Shown: piece by piece, positions 63,961-64,000 of the stretch
Layout of the letters: each line of letters opens with the position of its first letter
Position numbering within the stretch: the first letter of the stretch is position 1
Assembly (NCBI GenBank): GCA_944472135.2
Contig: OX235263.1
Span: 23,675,379 to 23,739,378, forward strand
Length of the DNA: 64,000 nucleotides
Source: Trichobilharzia regenti
Lineage: Eukaryota > Platyhelminthes > Trematoda > Strigeidida > Schistosomatidae
Reading direction: 5' to 3'
Made by a program: the position numbers and the translations under genes
Notes under the pieces: generated by a model
Database searches by the model: none
Told to the model about the DNA's origin: nothing
Seen by the model: only the letters and a program-made list of their open reading frames with translations

Positions 63961-64000
63961 ACCTTCCAAATAGCACACAGAGGTAGACAAGAAGATGAGT

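Noticed and set aside
1..64000. CRISPR array, rRNA or prokaryotic operons
   Set aside because: No regularly spaced identical short repeats, no rRNA-like conserved blocks and no gene-dense coding; the window is eukaryotic repeat-rich DNA.

Overview
This looks like a stretch of trematode (blood-fluke, family Schistosomatidae) nuclear genome. It is AT-rich, has no bacterial operon structure, and consists almost entirely of interleaved, mutated retroelements. The best taxonomic marker is a set of Sm-alpha-type SINEs that carry hammerhead ribozymes with the schistosome core and stems. The species cannot be decided from this window. No complete host gene was found. The only host-gene candidates are a galectin-like exon (minus, 9509-9588), a possible promoter/exon pair near 43.9-44.3 kb, and a few unrecognised ORFs.

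Main families. (1) Penelope-like elements (PLEs) in several lineages, with about 25 fragments. They show the RT box RYVDD/RYIDD, a connector of the type 'R(T/C)L..R...I...N.YP..F', and a GIY-YIG endonuclease of the type 'YIG(R/Q)(T/S)...EH'. I use PLE-A (23.7-25.0, 32.2-32.7, 36.9-39.0, 50.0-51.8, 60.5, 63.0 kb), PLE-B (0.2-1.2, 10.7-11.8, 13.3, 23.2-23.6, 39.2-40.1, 46.8-47.6, 50.1 kb) and PLE-C (14.8, 16.7-18.3, 45.5-46.5 kb), plus unassigned copies. (2) An RTE-like (SR2-type) non-LTR retrotransposon, mostly 5'-truncated 3' ends; the longest copy is 56.2-57.4 kb. (3) A CR1-like LINE at 2.5-3.7 and 36.4-36.9 kb. (4) A small LTR family, with two copies bounded by clean 4-bp duplications. (5) tRNA-headed SINEs: SINE-1, SINE-2, SINE-3 and Sm-alpha. 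(6) A palindromic repeat here called FB-HH, each half of which has a tRNA-like box region and a hammerhead-like motif.

Layout. 0-5 kb: PLE-B, CR1-like LINE, FB-HH, degraded Sm-alpha. 5-10 kb: PLE fragments, SINE-1, SINE-2, RTE with a small foldback insertion, galectin-like exon. 10-18.3 kb: PLE-dense block. 19-25 kb: FB-HH pairs, PLE and RTE pieces. 26.6-29 kb: composite palindromic block with a 12-bp flanking repeat, then a PLE split by an RTE. 29-36 kb: RTE, FB-HH and PLE ends. 36.4-41.6 kb: the best-preserved PLE reverse transcriptases. 42-46 kb: sparse, with possible host exons. 46-53 kb: inverted PLEs, a solo LTR inside FB-HH, and a perfect 103-bp palindrome. 54-58 kb: RTE copies, LTR, FB-HH. 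59-64 kb: PLE split by an Sm-alpha SINE with two opposed hammerheads, then an Sm-alpha cluster.

The recurring theme is nested insertion plus inversion. At least six nested insertions are bounded by recognisable target duplications, and most PLE, Sm-alpha and FB-HH copies occur as inverted, tail-outward pairs. The most interesting result is the second hammerhead-like repeat family (FB-HH) and the repeated palindromic organisation of ribozyme-bearing retroposons. All boundaries were read by eye and are accurate to roughly 10-30 bases unless a duplication defines them.
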